DNA of 64,000 bases from Saprospiraceae bacterium (GCA_019638455.1 JAHBTU010000003.1:992001-1056000), one strand, 5' to 3'. Shown: positions 26,799 to 39,100, counted from the first letter of the stretch. Program-made: numbers and translations. Notes: generated from the letters alone by a model not told the origin.

Positions 26799-29117
26799 TC
26801 ACTCCACCAGTTCCATCTCAATCTGGCGTCTCTGCAAATCCACCGATGCCACGCGAATCCGCACTCGGTCGCCCATTTTGAACTGGCGTCTGTAGCGGCG
26901 ACCAACGGCACGCAAGTTGCCTTCCTCCACCGTGAAGGTGTCGTCGAGGTATTTGAACTCGACCAAGCCCTCCGCCTTCGAGCCAGACAGTTCCACAAAG
27001 AAGCCTCGGTCAATCATGCCGCTGATGATGCCCTCAAATTCCTCCCCGATATGACGGCGAAGTAGCTCGGCCTGTTTGTATTTCACGCTTTCGCGTTCCG
27101 CGTCGGCGGCCTTTTTTTCTTGATTGCTGATGTGCTTGCATTGTTCCTCCAATTTGGTTTTGTCCACCCGGTAGGTCTTGCCATCCAGGTTTCTTTCCAG
27201 AATCCGGTGCGCCAACACATCGGAATAGCGGCGAATGGGCGAGGTGAAGTGGCTGTAATGCGAGAACCCAAGCCCGTAGTGTCCGATATTGTCGGTGCTA
27301 TACACGGCTTTTGCCATCGTGCGGATGGCTAGCGGCTCCAGTAGTTTTAGGCGGTCGTCCTTGCGGGCAGCCTTCATCAGGCCGTTGAAGGCTTGGGCGA
27401 TTTGTTTGGGCGTGTCTACCTTCATGGAGTAGCCAAGTTCCTTCGCAAATCGCGCGAATTCAGCGATTTTTTCCATGTCGGGCAAATCGTGCACACGATA
27501 GACAAAGGGCACTTCTTGTTGCGCTTTGCCCTTGTTGTCAATATAGAGGGCGACTTCTTTGTTGGCCAGCAACATAAAATCCTCTATCAGCAAGTGTGCG
27601 TCCTTGCGGTCTTTCACAAACGCTTCGATGGGCGAGCCATCCGCCGCAAGTCGAAAACGCACCTCTTCCGTCTCGAAGCCGATGGCGCCATTTTTCTCTC
27701 GCTCCTTTCGCATTTGCTTGGCGAGGCGGTCGAGGTGTTGCAATGCTTTTTGGAGTGCCGGATAGATTTTCAACTGGAGCAAGCCTTCTGTAGGCTTTCC
27801 TTCCAGCACCGTTTGGGCTTCTTCGTAACTGAAGCGATGCGCCGAGTGAATCACCGTTTTGCCAAACCACCGCGAGGTGATTTTGCCTTTGGAGTCAAAA
27901 ACGAATACGGCTGAGAATGTCAGCCTGTCGGCGTGCGGCACGAGCGAGCAGAGATTGTTCGATAGTTTTTCCGGCAGCATGGGGCTGACGCGGTCCACCA
28001 GATAGACGGAGGTGCTGCGTTTGAAGGCTTCCCTATCCAATTGCGAGTCGGGTTTCAGATAATGCGTCACATCGGCGATGTGTACGCCGATTTCCACCTT
28101 GCCATCCTCCAACTCCTTGAAACTGAGTGCATCGTCGAAATCCTTGGCATCCTCAGGGTCAATGGTGAAAGTCAGCACGTCGCGGAAGTCGCGCCGTCGC
28201 GCCATTTCTTGCGGCGAAATTTTTTCGGGTATCCGTTCGGCTTCCGCCTCGGCCTCCTCCGAGTGTGAGAGTTCAAAGCCTTGGTTGATGAGGATTTTTT
28301 TCATCTCGAAGTCGTTGCCACCGACCTCTCCCAGCGTCTGGGTCACTTTGCCAATCGGCACGCGGCCTTTGCCTTCCTGCCAGTCGGTGACGCGAACCAC
28401 CACCTTGTCGCCGTCGCGAGCATCGCCGCAGGCTTCGAGCGGAACATATATGTCCACTGGCATATTGGGATTGTCGGGCAAAAACAGCGCGTATTTGCGG
28501 CTTTTCCGCAAGGTGCCGATAAAAAACTCGTTGGCGCGTTTGAGCACGGCCACGATTTCGCCTTCTGGTTTTCTGATGGGCGCTCCGCCTTTTCTTCTTG
28601 GCGGTGCCGGGAAAAGCAGCACGCGCACGATGTCTCCGTTGAGGGCGCCGTTGACGTGCTTGGGCGGCACATACACATCTGTTTCGCGCAATTCGCTCAC
28701 GATGTAGGCAGCGCCCGTGCGAGTCATGTCCACACGGCCTTCTATGAATTTTCTCGACGAGGCGCGGTTGCCAGTTGCTGGCTCACGGTTTTCGGCTTTT
28801 GTGCTTTTCTGTTTTTCCGCACGGGTATTTTTTGGTTTGCGCTCGCCATCTGCCGTGTGCCGCGCATCGTCAACCGTCAACCGTTCGAGGGCAACGCCGA
28901 ATTTGCCTTCGGAAAACTCAGCGACCGAGCCTGCCTGCACCAGTTGGCGCAAGGCATATTCGGCAGAGTCCTTGTTATTTTCCACGCGAATTTGGTCGGT
29001 GATTTGGCGAGGCGAGAAACGCTTGTTGGGATGGGCAAGCAAGAATTTTAGGATTTCGATTTGCAGTTGCTGGGCGGTCAACTTTTTGCCGCCCTCGCTT
29101 TTTTTCTTTTTGGTCAT
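26799..29117 (-). CDS. rnr: Ribonuclease R
   Basis: A 772-residue 3'-5' exoribonuclease that degrades structured RNA. Domains: N-terminal helix-turn-helix region (20-70), a low-complexity basic linker (82-122), cold-shock domains (125-270), RNB catalytic domain (310-640) and S1 domain (about 685-760). The active-site acidic cluster is TFTIDPEDAKDFDDALSF (D320, D323, D328, D329), and SPIRRYSD is the downstream signature. Complete, with a normal length for the family. The start ATG 29117 is near the divergent lolA-like gene. Confidence 0.92.
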   Translation of the reverse strand: MTKKKKSEGGKKLTAQQLQIEILKFLLAHPNKRFSPRQITDQIRVENNKDSAEYALRQLVQAGSVAEFSEGKFGVALERLTVDDARHTADGERKPKNTRAEKQKSTKAENREPATGNRASSRKFIEGRVDMTRTGAAYIVSELRETDVYVPPKHVNGALNGDIVRVLLFPAPPRRKGGAPIRKPEGEIVAVLKRANEFFIGTLRKSRKYALFLPDNPNMPVDIYVPLEACGDARDGDKVVVRVTDWQEGKGRVPIGKVTQTLGEVGGNDFEMKKILINQGFELSHSEEAEAEAERIPEKISPQEMARRRDFRDVLTFTIDPEDAKDFDDALSFKELEDGKVEIGVHIADVTHYLKPDSQLDREAFKRSTSVYLVDRVSPMLPEKLSNNLCSLVPHADRLTFSAVFVFDSKGKITSRWFGKTVIHSAHRFSYEEAQTVLEGKPTEGLLQLKIYPALQKALQHLDRLAKQMRKEREKNGAIGFETEEVRFRLAADGSPIEAFVKDRKDAHLLIEDFMLLANKEVALYIDNKGKAQQEVPFVYRVHDLPDMEKIAEFARFAKELGYSMKVDTPKQIAQAFNGLMKAARKDDRLKLLEPLAIRTMAKAVYSTDNIGHYGLGFSHYSHFTSPIRRYSDVLAHRILERNLDGKTYRVDKTKLEEQCKHISNQEKKAADAERESVKYKQAELLRRHIGEEFEGIISGMIDRGFFVELSGSKAEGLVEFKYLDDTFTVEEGNLRAVGRRYRRQFKMGDRVRIRVASVDLQRRQIEMELVE

Positions 29118-29276
29118 GTTTGAAATAATGTAAAAATTGTGCGCAAAGCTGCGACAAAATGCGAATGAAACGGATTTCCGCGACGAATAGTTGCAAAGTG
29201 CTTTTGCGAATCTTTAACCAACCTTTCCGCAACTACGCCCTTCTTCCGCCGTTTCTTTGCGTAAAAATCATAAAAC

Positions 29277-29981
29277 ATGAAAAAACTGCTTGTTGCCCTG
29301 CTGACCATTTTTTCGCTGAACGCGCCCTTTGCCCAAAGCGGAAAAAGTCCCGCACCTGCGCCCCCCGCCGCGCCCGCTGAAAAAAGCGACCCGGAAGCAA
29401 AAAAAATCCTTGATAAGATTCGGAAAAAATACGAGGGATACAAATCACTCGAGGCATCGTTTACTCTCGCTATCGAGCTCCCCGGACAAAAACAGGAAGT
29501 GCAGAAGGGCACCGTCGCACAAGAGGGCGACACCAAGTTTCGCCTCGACATGGATGACCAGATCATTGTGAGCGATGGCAAAACAACGTGGGTTTACTTG
29601 AAAAAAAACAACGAGGTTCAAATCAATGATGCTGACCCCAAAGACGCGGAGGGCGGCTTTCTCACCCCCAAAAGCCTTTTAAAACGGTACCAAAAGGGCG
29701 ATTATCTGTATGCCATCACGGACAAAACGACAGAAGGCGGCAAAGTGCTCACGCACATCGAATTCAAGCCGAAAGAGAAAAACTCGGAATACTCAAAATT
29801 GCGCGTCAGCATCGACGAAAAGGGAGGGGCGGTGCAGAGCATGAAAGCCTTTGGCAAGGATGGCTCACGCTACACTTTCGCGGTGACAAAACTGACCCCG
29901 GACAAGCAGTTTGCTGCCAACCATTTTACGTTCGACCCCCAAAAGTATCCGGGCGTGAAAGTGGAAGACCTTCGTCTTTGA
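29277..29981 (+). CDS. LolA-like outer-membrane lipoprotein carrier
   Basis: A 234-residue periplasmic protein: signal peptide (KLLVALLTIFSLNAPFAQ), a proline/alanine-rich stretch, then a LolA-type half-barrel (LDKIRKKYEGYKSLEASFTL, KFRLDMDDQIIVSDGKTTW, YLKKNNEVQINDADPK). LolA receives lipoproteins from LolCDE and passes them to the outer membrane. The next gene on the other strand is a MacB/LolCE-type permease, which is suggestive but shares no promoter. An A8 run inside the gene (about 29600) is in frame. Confidence 0.8.
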   Translation: MKKLLVALLTIFSLNAPFAQSGKSPAPAPPAAPAEKSDPEAKKILDKIRKKYEGYKSLEASFTLAIELPGQKQEVQKGTVAQEGDTKFRLDMDDQIIVSDGKTTWVYLKKNNEVQINDADPKDAEGGFLTPKSLLKRYQKGDYLYAITDKTTEGGKVLTHIEFKPKEKNSEYSKLRVSIDEKGGAVQSMKAFGKDGSRYTFAVTKLTPDKQFAANHFTFDPQKYPGVKVEDLRL

Positions 29982-30076
29982 AAAAAAATTGCCACGATGA
30001 CGCTACGACGCGAAGGGGGCGGGCGTGAAATTGAGATACTTTTCCTCTCTAATTTTCCTCCCCCGACACAGGTGCC

Positions 30077-31342
30077 TCATTTTCTTATCGCCTCCACCGG
30101 GTCCATTCGGCTGGCTTGCAAGGCGGGAATGAGACCCGACAGCATCCCTACCACCACAGAGGTCAACACGCCGATAAGCATATTGGAGAGCGACAGGTGA
30201 ATGTCGAAATCAATGACAGCCGTGATGATTTCGGTGATGGACCAGATAAGCAGCAAGCCAAAGGCTCCGCCCACCACGCATAGCACGATTGCCTCAAAAA
30301 GAATTTCCAAGAGAATAAACCAGCGTTTGGCCCCAAGTGCCATTTTGATGCCGATGATGTTGGTGCGTTCCTTGACGGACACGAACATGATGTTGGCTAC
30401 CGAGAACATTCCCACCAACAGGGCAAACACCCCGATAACAAAACCTGCCATATTGATGACCCCAAACAGGCTGTCGAAAAGGCCGCTCAATATGGTCAGT
30501 GTGTTCAATGCAAAATTGGTCTCTTCACGCGGTTTCAAGCGACGCTCGGAGCGCAGCACCCCCGTGATTTCATCTTTCAAGTTTTCCAAATCGACACCCT
30601 CTCGCGCTCTTACGCCCAAACTTGTGGTGCCGGCCCAAGGCCCTTTGGCTCGCACATTGAATCCGCGACGGGCAAGGGTGTAGCCGATGAGCACGACATT
30701 GTCGAAGTTCATCACTTTCAGGATGTCTTTCCCCGACTTTTTCACCACGCCAATCACTTTGAGTTTCCGGCCACTTATGTTGATGTCCTTGCCGATAGGG
30801 TCAACATTTTCCCCAAAAAGGCTTTCCGCTACCACCGCTCCCATGATGCACACATCGGCACCGTTGTAGTACTCTGCTTGTGAATAATAACGTCCATCGC
30901 CGTCAAATTCCAGTCGAAAAATCTCCGCGCAATCCTCCGTCACGCTCATGAACGGCACCCCCTCCACACTCGATGAGCGCCACTTCACCGTCTTGTCGCC
31001 CAGATATTGCCAAAGCCCTACTTGAGAGGCGCCTTTTAGTTTGGCGCGCAATCGCTCGTACTCCTGAAACGTAAAATTGGGGCGACGCATCCATTTCCAG
31101 AAATTTTGGCCGGGGTCTTCCGTCCAGGAGAATTTGCTTAGGTAAATCACGTCATTTCCCAATTTGGCAAGACTGCCCCGGATATTGTCCTCCAGGGAGT
31201 TTACGGCGCTTTTCACCCCGATAATACAGAAAATGCCAATCGTGATGCCGAGCAGCGATAGGAAGGAGCGCAGCTTGTTTGCCATCAATTGTTGCCAAGC
31301 TTGGGCAGCGCCTTCAGAAAGGATGCGAATGATTTGCCTCAT
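30077..31342 (-). CDS. MacB/FtsX-type ABC permease
   Basis: A 421-residue permease of the MacB/LolC group. A helix near residues 22-42 is followed by a large periplasmic domain (about 45-280, MacB_PCD) and three C-terminal helices of the FtsX domain (about 295-415). FtsX signatures are NIMFVSVKERTNIIGIKMAL and GLIPALQASRMDPVEAIRK. It needs a separate ATPase and usually a membrane fusion protein; neither is adjacent. The substrate could be a lipoprotein, peptide or antibiotic. Confidence 0.85.
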   Translation of the reverse strand: MRQIIRILSEGAAQAWQQLMANKLRSFLSLLGITIGIFCIIGVKSAVNSLEDNIRGSLAKLGNDVIYLSKFSWTEDPGQNFWKWMRRPNFTFQEYERLRAKLKGASQVGLWQYLGDKTVKWRSSSVEGVPFMSVTEDCAEIFRLEFDGDGRYYSQAEYYNGADVCIMGAVVAESLFGENVDPIGKDINISGRKLKVIGVVKKSGKDILKVMNFDNVVLIGYTLARRGFNVRAKGPWAGTTSLGVRAREGVDLENLKDEITGVLRSERRLKPREETNFALNTLTILSGLFDSLFGVINMAGFVIGVFALLVGMFSVANIMFVSVKERTNIIGIKMALGAKRWFILLEILFEAIVLCVVGGAFGLLLIWSITEIITAVIDFDIHLSLSNMLIGVLTSVVVGMLSGLIPALQASRMDPVEAIRK

Positions 31343-31476
31343 AAAGTCCAGAAGCTGTGAAAGAGACGTGCGACGTGAGGGATTTCACACATCAAAAGTA
31401 GGTGTCAGCACATTGGCAAACACGGCGATTCGATAAAAACCCGAAGTTTTTCTACTGAAAGATTGGTTGGAGGCGC

Positions 31477-32388
31477 TTATTTCTTCACGACCTTGCTGCT
31501 ATTTATCTCTTCGGCGCGAAGTTGCACGCTTGTTTTCGTGCTGTTGTCGTGGCTCCATCCGGGCGGGCCAAACACATACCACAACTTGTCCCAAACGTTG
31601 ATGCCCTTCCTGCGCAGGTCTTTCACTATTCCCTCCCATTCATGCAAGACGAGGCGCAGCGCGTTGGGGCGTTCAATCGGCTTAGTCAGCCCGTAGCGAA
31701 TAGGCTCGTATTCGCGTTCCCTCAATTCTGGCTGGAATGTGCCGAACATTCTATCCCAGACAATGAGCAACATGCCGAGATTGCGGTCGAGATAGAGCGT
31801 GTTGGATGCGTGGTGCACCCGATGGTGAGAGGGTGTCACGAGGATATATTCGAGCCAACCCAATTTGCCGATGTGTTCCGTGTGTACCAGGATGCCCCAA
31901 ATTTGGGTGGCAGAAAAAACAAACACAATATCAAGCGGCTCAAAGCCCGCCAACGCGAGCGGTATAAAATAAATGAAGCGATAGAGCGGCTGAAATACCG
32001 ATGAGCGAAAACCCACCGTCAAGTTGAATTTTTCCGATGAATGATGCGTCACATGAACCGCCCAAAAAAAACGACTGGCGTGGTCCACTCTGTGGAGCCA
32101 ATAAAACAAAAAGTCCATGCCCACCACCAACCAGAACCAATACCAAAAAGAGGATTCTATGCGAAAAAACTGCAAGTCGTGAAACCACGCAAACACCAAT
32201 ACATATCCTCCCCTGAAAAGCAGGTCAATACCGCTATTCAGCAACATGAGGTACAAATTGTTCAAAGTGTCGCGCCATGAATAGGAAGGAGTACGCCTAA
32301 AATGGCTCAATGCCACCTCTAAACAGATGACGACGATATAAACAGGCGCACTGACAAGAATTAGGATTTGTTCACGAAGAGCTTCCAT
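31477..32388 (-). CDS. Sterol desaturase/fatty acid hydroxylase-like protein
   Basis: A 303-residue membrane di-iron enzyme. Three His boxes are present: HRVDH (99-103), HVTHH (112-116) and HHRVHH (188-193), the 8-histidine pattern of the fatty acid hydroxylase superfamily. About four to five membrane helices surround them. Members hydroxylate or desaturate lipids such as fatty acids, carotenoids or sterols using O2; the substrate here cannot be read from sequence. Ends 17 bases upstream... on the same strand follows the LysE gene (32406), so these may be co-transcribed. Confidence 0.82.
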   Translation of the reverse strand: MEALREQILILVSAPVYIVVICLEVALSHFRRTPSYSWRDTLNNLYLMLLNSGIDLLFRGGYVLVFAWFHDLQFFRIESSFWYWFWLVVGMDFLFYWLHRVDHASRFFWAVHVTHHSSEKFNLTVGFRSSVFQPLYRFIYFIPLALAGFEPLDIVFVFSATQIWGILVHTEHIGKLGWLEYILVTPSHHRVHHASNTLYLDRNLGMLLIVWDRMFGTFQPELREREYEPIRYGLTKPIERPNALRLVLHEWEGIVKDLRRKGINVWDKLWYVFGPPGWSHDNSTKTSVQLRAEEINSSKVVKK

Positions 32389-32405
32389 GTGTTTTCAAAT
32401 CGCAA

Positions 32406-33044
32406 TTATGCGATGGCATTTTTTATCACGTTGAGCAGCAGCCATCCACTCACCGCCAAAAGGATGAGACCCGCCACGCGCACAATCTTTTCCGGCACAC
32501 CCGGCTTTAAGTACTTGCCAATCCTGTGTGCGAGCAGCACCTTCACCAAGTCGGTCAATAAAACCACGGCAAGTGTGGCGATAAGAAAAACCTCGGCATA
32601 ACGTCCTTCGGATGGGAAGGCTTCCGTCTGCACCAACGTGGCCAAACTGAGCCAAAACAGCCAGTTGGAAGGGTTCGCCATATTGATAAAAAAACCTTTG
32701 AGGAAAGAATATCGGCGTTTGGCAAGCGGCTCGTCGGCATCTTCCATCAACATTTTGCGCTTGCGCGGCCAAATCGCGGAAAGGCCGAAGCCGAACAGCA
32801 CCAGACCACTCACCAATCCCATGCTCGACTGAAACGCTTCCAAGCGCGCAAAAGTGGAGAGTCGAGCCGCACTCCACCAGCCTCCTGCCACCAGCGTGGC
32901 ATCGCTGGCAAAAGCCCCGCCGATGAGGGCGATACCGTTGCGCCAGCCTTGGCTGAGCGTTACTTTGAGGCTCACAAAAAAGAGCGGGCCTAACAACAAA
33001 CCGTAAGCAAGCCCCGCCAATGTCCCTTTGATAATTGCTTCCAT
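32406..33044 (-). CDS. LysE family exporter
   Basis: A 212-residue inner-membrane exporter with six helices, of the LysE/RhtB superfamily: the N-terminal GTLAGLAYGLLLGPLFFVSL segment with Gly/Pro in helix 1 and FFINMANPSNWLFWLSL in the middle are typical. It probably exports amino acids or related small metabolites. ATG 33044 was chosen as the first residue of helix 1; the upstream frame is hydrophilic and low quality. Its stop is 17 bases from the start of the desaturase-like gene on the same strand, so the two probably form an operon. Confidence 0.82.
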   Translation of the reverse strand: MEAIIKGTLAGLAYGLLLGPLFFVSLKVTLSQGWRNGIALIGGAFASDATLVAGGWWSAARLSTFARLEAFQSSMGLVSGLVLFGFGLSAIWPRKRKMLMEDADEPLAKRRYSFLKGFFINMANPSNWLFWLSLATLVQTEAFPSEGRYAEVFLIATLAVVLLTDLVKVLLAHRIGKYLKPGVPEKIVRVAGLILLAVSGWLLLNVIKNAIA

Positions 33045-33117
33045 GCCGTGTGTTTTCGGGCACAAAAGTAGCGAACAAATGCGCCGCAAGAGCACAACCA
33101 AATTTTAACGTGTGGTT

Positions 33118-33165
33118 AAAAAAAGAGGGGTGTGCCATAAGTCGTTGAAACTTGCGGCACACCCC
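33118..33165 (-). terminator. Intrinsic terminator of adhesin gene
   Basis: On the minus strand, a perfect 10-bp stem (GGGGTGTGCC at 33127-33136 and its complement at 33156-33165) is followed by CTC and seven T. It lies 20 bases after the adhesin stop and insulates the LysE gene. Confidence 0.88.
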
Positions 33166-33184
33166 TGCAATCCCTTCAGAATCC

Positions 33185-36100
33185 TCAACGATACACCATC
33201 ACGTCGCCTTTGTAGAGAATTATTTCTCCATCAATGAACTCGATTTCAGCGTAATAGACAAACACTGCGGGAGTTGCTTTGTCTCCCTTCACGGTGCCAT
33301 CCCAGCCTGAATTGAAGTCATTAGGTTGGAAGTTGTATCGGTCGAACACCATGCTGCCCCAGCGGTCGAATATCTGGAAAGCACGGATATTGACAATCTG
33401 TGACTCATCGCCAAAAATGTAGAACATGGCATTCTCGGTCGGCGAGTCAGGCTTGAAGATGTTCGGGATATAGACATACCGTGTTTTGTCCACAATGACC
33501 AAACGGTCGTCCGAAGCTCGGCATCCGTTCGAGTCCACTACCGTGACGCGATAGCGGAAAGAATAGAAGGGGGTGAACTCCGTGCAGCCATCGCACAAGA
33601 ACGAATCAAGCACGCCTGGCGGCGACAGTATGGTTTGGGCCACTCGGTCGGGGAAATTCACGATGTTGTCGAGCGAAAGCGAGAGGCTTTGTCCAAAACG
33701 CACGGTGGTATCTTGGCCCAAGTTCACAATCAGCTCTTGTGGTTCAAAAACTTCAAAGGTTGTCACAAATTCGCAGCCATTGGCATCCTCTATCATCAAG
33801 GTATGTGTACCCGGAGGCAAGCCAGTGAACAAAGTGCCTGTCGTGAAAGGTTGGTTGTCAACCGAGTAAACGAAGGGCGGCGTGCCGCCTTGCACCCCGG
33901 CAATGGCTAAGGAACCGTCCGTGAAGCCGAAGCAGGTGACATCGCGCACTTGTTTGTCCACGCCCGAAGGTGTGGCCGGATTCACTTGCACCTGCACGTT
34001 CTGAGCAGTTGTGCAACCATTGGCCGTGTTAGTCACCACCACCGTGTAAGTGCCTGCTTGGCTCACCTGCGGTGTTTGCGTGCTAGCCCCCGAAAGGATA
34101 TTGCCATTTTGAGTCGTCCATTGGAACTGATAGCTGCCTGGTGTCGGCACAGATGCTTGCAAGCCGACTTGTGTGGTGGTACAATTTAGTTCACCCGGTG
34201 TGCCGACATTGACGGTGGGGCCTTGTGTGTCACTGTTTACCGTTGCCCCAGTCGTGGCAGTGCAACCATTCGGAGCGGTGGCCTGCACGGTATAATTTCC
34301 TGCCACAGTGACGGTTGGGTTGGGTACAGTGGAAGTGAAGCCGCCCGGCCCTGTCCAAAGCCAAGTAGCGTTTGGTACGTTGGAGGATGCCGCGGTCAAC
34401 TGAATGCTCGTGACCAAGCAAGTGATGGTTCCCCCTGTGACGCTTATCTGCGGGATACTTTGGTCGGGTTGCACTTCTGCGCTGGCCACCGAGGTGCATC
34501 CATTAGGCCCAGTGGTCGTCAAGGTGTAAAGCCCTGTTTGCGACACGGTGGGATTTTGTTGGCTGGAAGTAAATCCGCCCGGCCCCGTCCACGAATAAGT
34601 GACACCCGGTGTGGAAGAACTGCCCGTCAAGGTGCCTGTCGGGGAAGTGCACGACAAGATGACGCCTTGCGCGGTAGCGTCCGGCAGAACGACATTCTGT
34701 TGTACGTTGATGGAGAACGAGGATGTGCACCCACTTGTAGCCGTTGCCACCACAGTGTAGTTGCCCGGCACACTTATTTGTGGGTCTTCCGCAGTAGAGG
34801 TGAATCCTCCCGGACCTGACCAAAGATAGGTGACATCCACAGGGTCGGAAGTAGTCTGCAACGTGACGGATTGCACGGAACAAGTCAACGTGTCGGCTTG
34901 CACGAGCACGTTCGGTACCGTTGGGTCTTGCGTGACTGTGGTGCTTGCTTGTGAAGTGCAACCATTGACGGGGTTGGTCACGACCAAGATGTAATTGCCG
35001 GGGTTGGTGACCGATGGGTTCTGTTGGCTGGAGGTAAATCCACCCGGACCTGTCCAGCTGTAAGTGACACCAGGGGTCGTGGAGTTCCCTTGCATGGTAA
35101 TGGTCGGGAAAGTGCAATTCAGCAAACCACCAGCTGCCGTCACGCCTTGTGGCGCTTGAATATTTTGTGGAACCGTCGAGGAGGGGGCCGATATGCAACC
35201 GTTAAGTGCCGTCACGGTATAGAAATACTCACCCGGAGCGGATACCGTAATGGAGCTGTTCGTGGAGTTAAACCCTCCGGGGCCTGTCCATACGCCTGTG
35301 GCGCCCGGTGTTGTAATGGTGCCTGTAATGGTGACTTCGGTCTCTGCGCAAGTCAGCGTGCCACCGCCACTCAACGTCACATCGGGCGAGTCGGTGTTTT
35401 CTTCAACCGATGCGGTGGCTGTGGAAGTACAGCCATTTTGTCCTGTGACCGTAAGAGTATAATTGCCCGGAACGGTAGTTGTCGGATTTTGAAGCGTAGA
35501 ACTAAAGTTGTTTGGCCCGCTCCAAAGCCATGTCACGTTGCCAGTTTGTGAGTTGCCAGTCAATGTGGCTTGGCCAGAGATACAATCTGTCGTGTCGCCC
35601 CCTGCTGTTGCACCGGGCAAGGTAATGTCTTGGCTAACATCCACAGAAGCAACGGAAGTGCAACCATTAGGCCCGGTCGCCGTCACCGTGTAGGTGCCGG
35701 GGTTCGAGGCATTGGCTGTCGGCGTGGTAGCCGTAAAGCCTCCTGGTCCTGCCCATTGATAAGTTGTTCCGTTGGTGGGCGAAGAAGCCGTCAAAGTGGT
35801 GCTCAAATCGTCACAATCGAGATTGTTGGAAGAGACAGCATTGGTGCCCGGCTCGACGGCATCAAGCACGACTGTCGCCGTCGTGGACGAGGTGCAACCA
35901 TTCGGGCCTGTCACCGTGAGCGAATAGGTGCCAGCCTCCGTCACAGGTGGGTCTTGAAGCGTGGAATTGAATCCACTCGGGCCTGTCCACGCGAAAGATG
36001 CACCGCTTGTTGCAGAGCTGCCATCGAGGTTGATGGTGGTAATGATACAAGTCAGTGTACCGCCCGCTGCTGCCACATCTGGTTGTGTAATGTCTTGGCT

Positions 36101-39100
36101 GACGTTGACTTGAACTTGCGATGTGCAGCCATTCTGCAATGTGGCGACCAGCGTATAGAGGCCGGGTGCGGTGACAGATGGGTCTTCAACCGTGGAGGTG
36201 AACCCACCCGGCCCGGTCCACGACAGGCCTTGCAAAGTAGAGCCAGCCGTGTTGACCGATGCTTGAATATTGACCGACGTTGCAGCGCAAGTCAACACAT
36301 CTGGTGCGGAGGCTTGTAATATGGCCGTGACCGTATCAATTTGAACGGTTGCCGTGCTGGTACTGGAACAACCGTTGGTTGGGTTGGTGACGGTCACAAT
36401 ATAATTGCCATTCAGAGAAACAGTTGGGTTTTGAGCACTGGATGTGAAACCTCCCGGCCCCGTCCATGAATATGAGACTCCACCCGTCTGCGAATCGGCA
36501 CCGATAGCAACTTGTGGGCTGGAACAACTAATGGTGTTGCCCGTGGTGGAAGCATCGGGCGCCTGGGTATTTTGGTCAACCGTCACAGTCGTATTGCCTG
36601 TGCATCCGTTGGTCGTGTTTGTCACCACCAATGTGTAATCACCCGGCACATTGACGGTCGGGTTTTGCTGGTTGGAGGTGAAGCCCCCGGGGCCTGTCCA
36701 AGCGTAGTTGACGGTCTGATTGGAAGAGCCATTCAACACGATAGAGTTTACCGCACAAGTCAATGTGCCCGTGGTGGATGCCGCTGTGGGTGCATTTTGG
36801 TCTGCTGCTACCGTAGTGGTCGCGGTAGAGGTGCAGCCATTGGTTGGGTTGGTGACAACAAGCGTATAATCACCGCTGCTGGTCACATTCGGGTTCTGCT
36901 GGTTGGAGGTGAAGCCGCCCGGTCCTGTCCATGCAAAAGAGACACCGTTAGTCGGGGAGCCTCCGGTCAGTTGGAATGAAGGAGCGTTGCAGGTAAGTGT
37001 GCCGCCTGTGGCGGTAGCACCGGGCACAGTGGTATTTAGATTCACGATGGCGGTGGCTTGAGCCGTACAGCCGTTTGAGGGATTCAATACTGTAAGTGTG
37101 TAGGTGCCATCCACCGTTACGACGGGGTCTTCCTGATTAGAGGTAAAGCCTCCGGGGCCCGTCCAAGAAAGGGTGATGCCCGGAGTGTTCGAGCCGCCAT
37201 TCAAGGTGACAGAGCCATTGGAACAAGTAATAGTGCCTCCAATCGCGCTCGCGTCCGGCACGTTGGCATCCGGTTGCACGACGGCGGTCGCCGTGGAGGT
37301 GCAGCCATTGTTGGGGTTCGTCACCGTGAGCGTGTAAGTGCCTGTGGTTGTGACCGTTGGGTTCTGTTGGTTGGAAGTGAAGCCACCTGGTCCTGTCCAT
37401 GCAAACGTAGCGTTGGGCGTGTTTGAATTGCCTGAAATAGTGGTACTCGAAGTTGCGCAGGTAATAATGCCACCTGTTGCCGAAGCATCTGGTGCCACAA
37501 AATTGCCATTCACGGTAGCGGTTGCGGTGGAAGTGCAGCTGTTGGCGGGATTGGTCACTGTCAATGTGTAGGTACCCACAGTGCTGGCGGTTGGGTTTTG
37601 TTGGTTGGAGGTAAAGCCGCCCGGGCCTGTCCAACCAAAGGTAGCGCCCGGAGTAGCCGAACCGCCCGTAAGTGAAATAGACTGCGTGGCACACGTCACT
37701 GTGCCGCCGGAAGCAGATATATCTGGGGGGGTCGTGTTGCCCGTCACGTTGACTGAGGCAGGAGCCGTGCAGCCATTGGCCGTACTCGTCACCACCACAT
37801 TATAGGTTCCCGCTGTATTGACTTGTGGGTTCTGGGCAGTGGAAGTGAAGCCTCCTGGGCCTGTCCACGCATAAGTGACACCCGTAGCGGGGGTGGCATT
37901 TAGGTTGACATTGGGGGTTGGGCAGGATATGGGCCCACTCACGGTAGCGCCCGCAGCGGGAGGTGTGTTGTTCAGATTTACAGTAGCCGTCGCGGTCGCC
38001 GTGCAATTATTGGAGTTGTTGGTGACCGTGACGGTGTAAGTGCCAGCAGTGTTTGTGTTTGGATTTTGGAGCGTGGAACTAAAACCACCCGGACCCGACC
38101 ATGAGTAGGTGACACCCGTTGTAGGGGTTGCTTCCAATGTCACAGATGGCAATGCGCAGGTGATGGTGCCTCCCGACGCCGTCGGCGAGGGGGGGGTTAC
38201 GTTGCCTGTCACGTTTGCGGTAGCTGTGTTGGTGCAACCATTGCTGGCGCTGGTGACGGTGACGATGTATGCCCCTGGCTGATTCACCGTCGGGTTAGGC
38301 AAGTTGGAGGTAAAACCTCCCGGGCCTGACCACGAGTAAGTGGGGTTCGTGGCGTTGGTATTTACGGACAATTGCACTGAACTCGCCACGCCACACCCCA
38401 AAATACCGCCGCTTGCTGACACGGTGGGTGGGGTCAAATCACCTCCAATCACAATGGTGTCATTTGCGACACAGATATTGCCACCCGCAGAGGCCGATAC
38501 CTGCAAGGTGTAGGTGCCGGGCTGTGTCACGGTGAAAGTATTGCCAGTGCCCACTATTTGCCCGATAGAGTTTCTCCAAAATTTGGCACCCGGAGAGGGA
38601 GCCGAGCTCAACAAGACAGAATTGTTGGTGCATGTGATATTCCCTCCACCGAGAATCTCCGCAACAGGGCTAAGCAAGAGAATGGAGAAGTTGATGATGC
38701 TGTCGCACCCTTGATATGAGTCACAGATTTTCTGAAAGTTGCCGCCATCGCAATACTCGTCGCCACACACGACGTAGCAACTGCCCGCGCACACTGTCTG
38801 TGGTGCCAAGTTGCGCACAATGGGCGCTTTGACGGTAATAGTTTGTCGCACGATGCTGTCGCAACCTTGATAAGAGGTGTAGGTATGAGAGTAGGTATTT
38901 GTGCCGGGTATGCCAGCCAGCTGCCCCCACGGGAGCAAATAAGGGGCATCTTCGGCGCAGACGATTACGGGAGGCAGTTGCGTGTCAGGTATTTTCTGGA
39001 TTTGAATGGTCCGGCAGACAAAAGGATTGTCTTGGTCGCACGAGTTGATGGGTTGCACACACACCTGAAACGATGTGGGCGGCGGTGCGTTGGTGGGGGC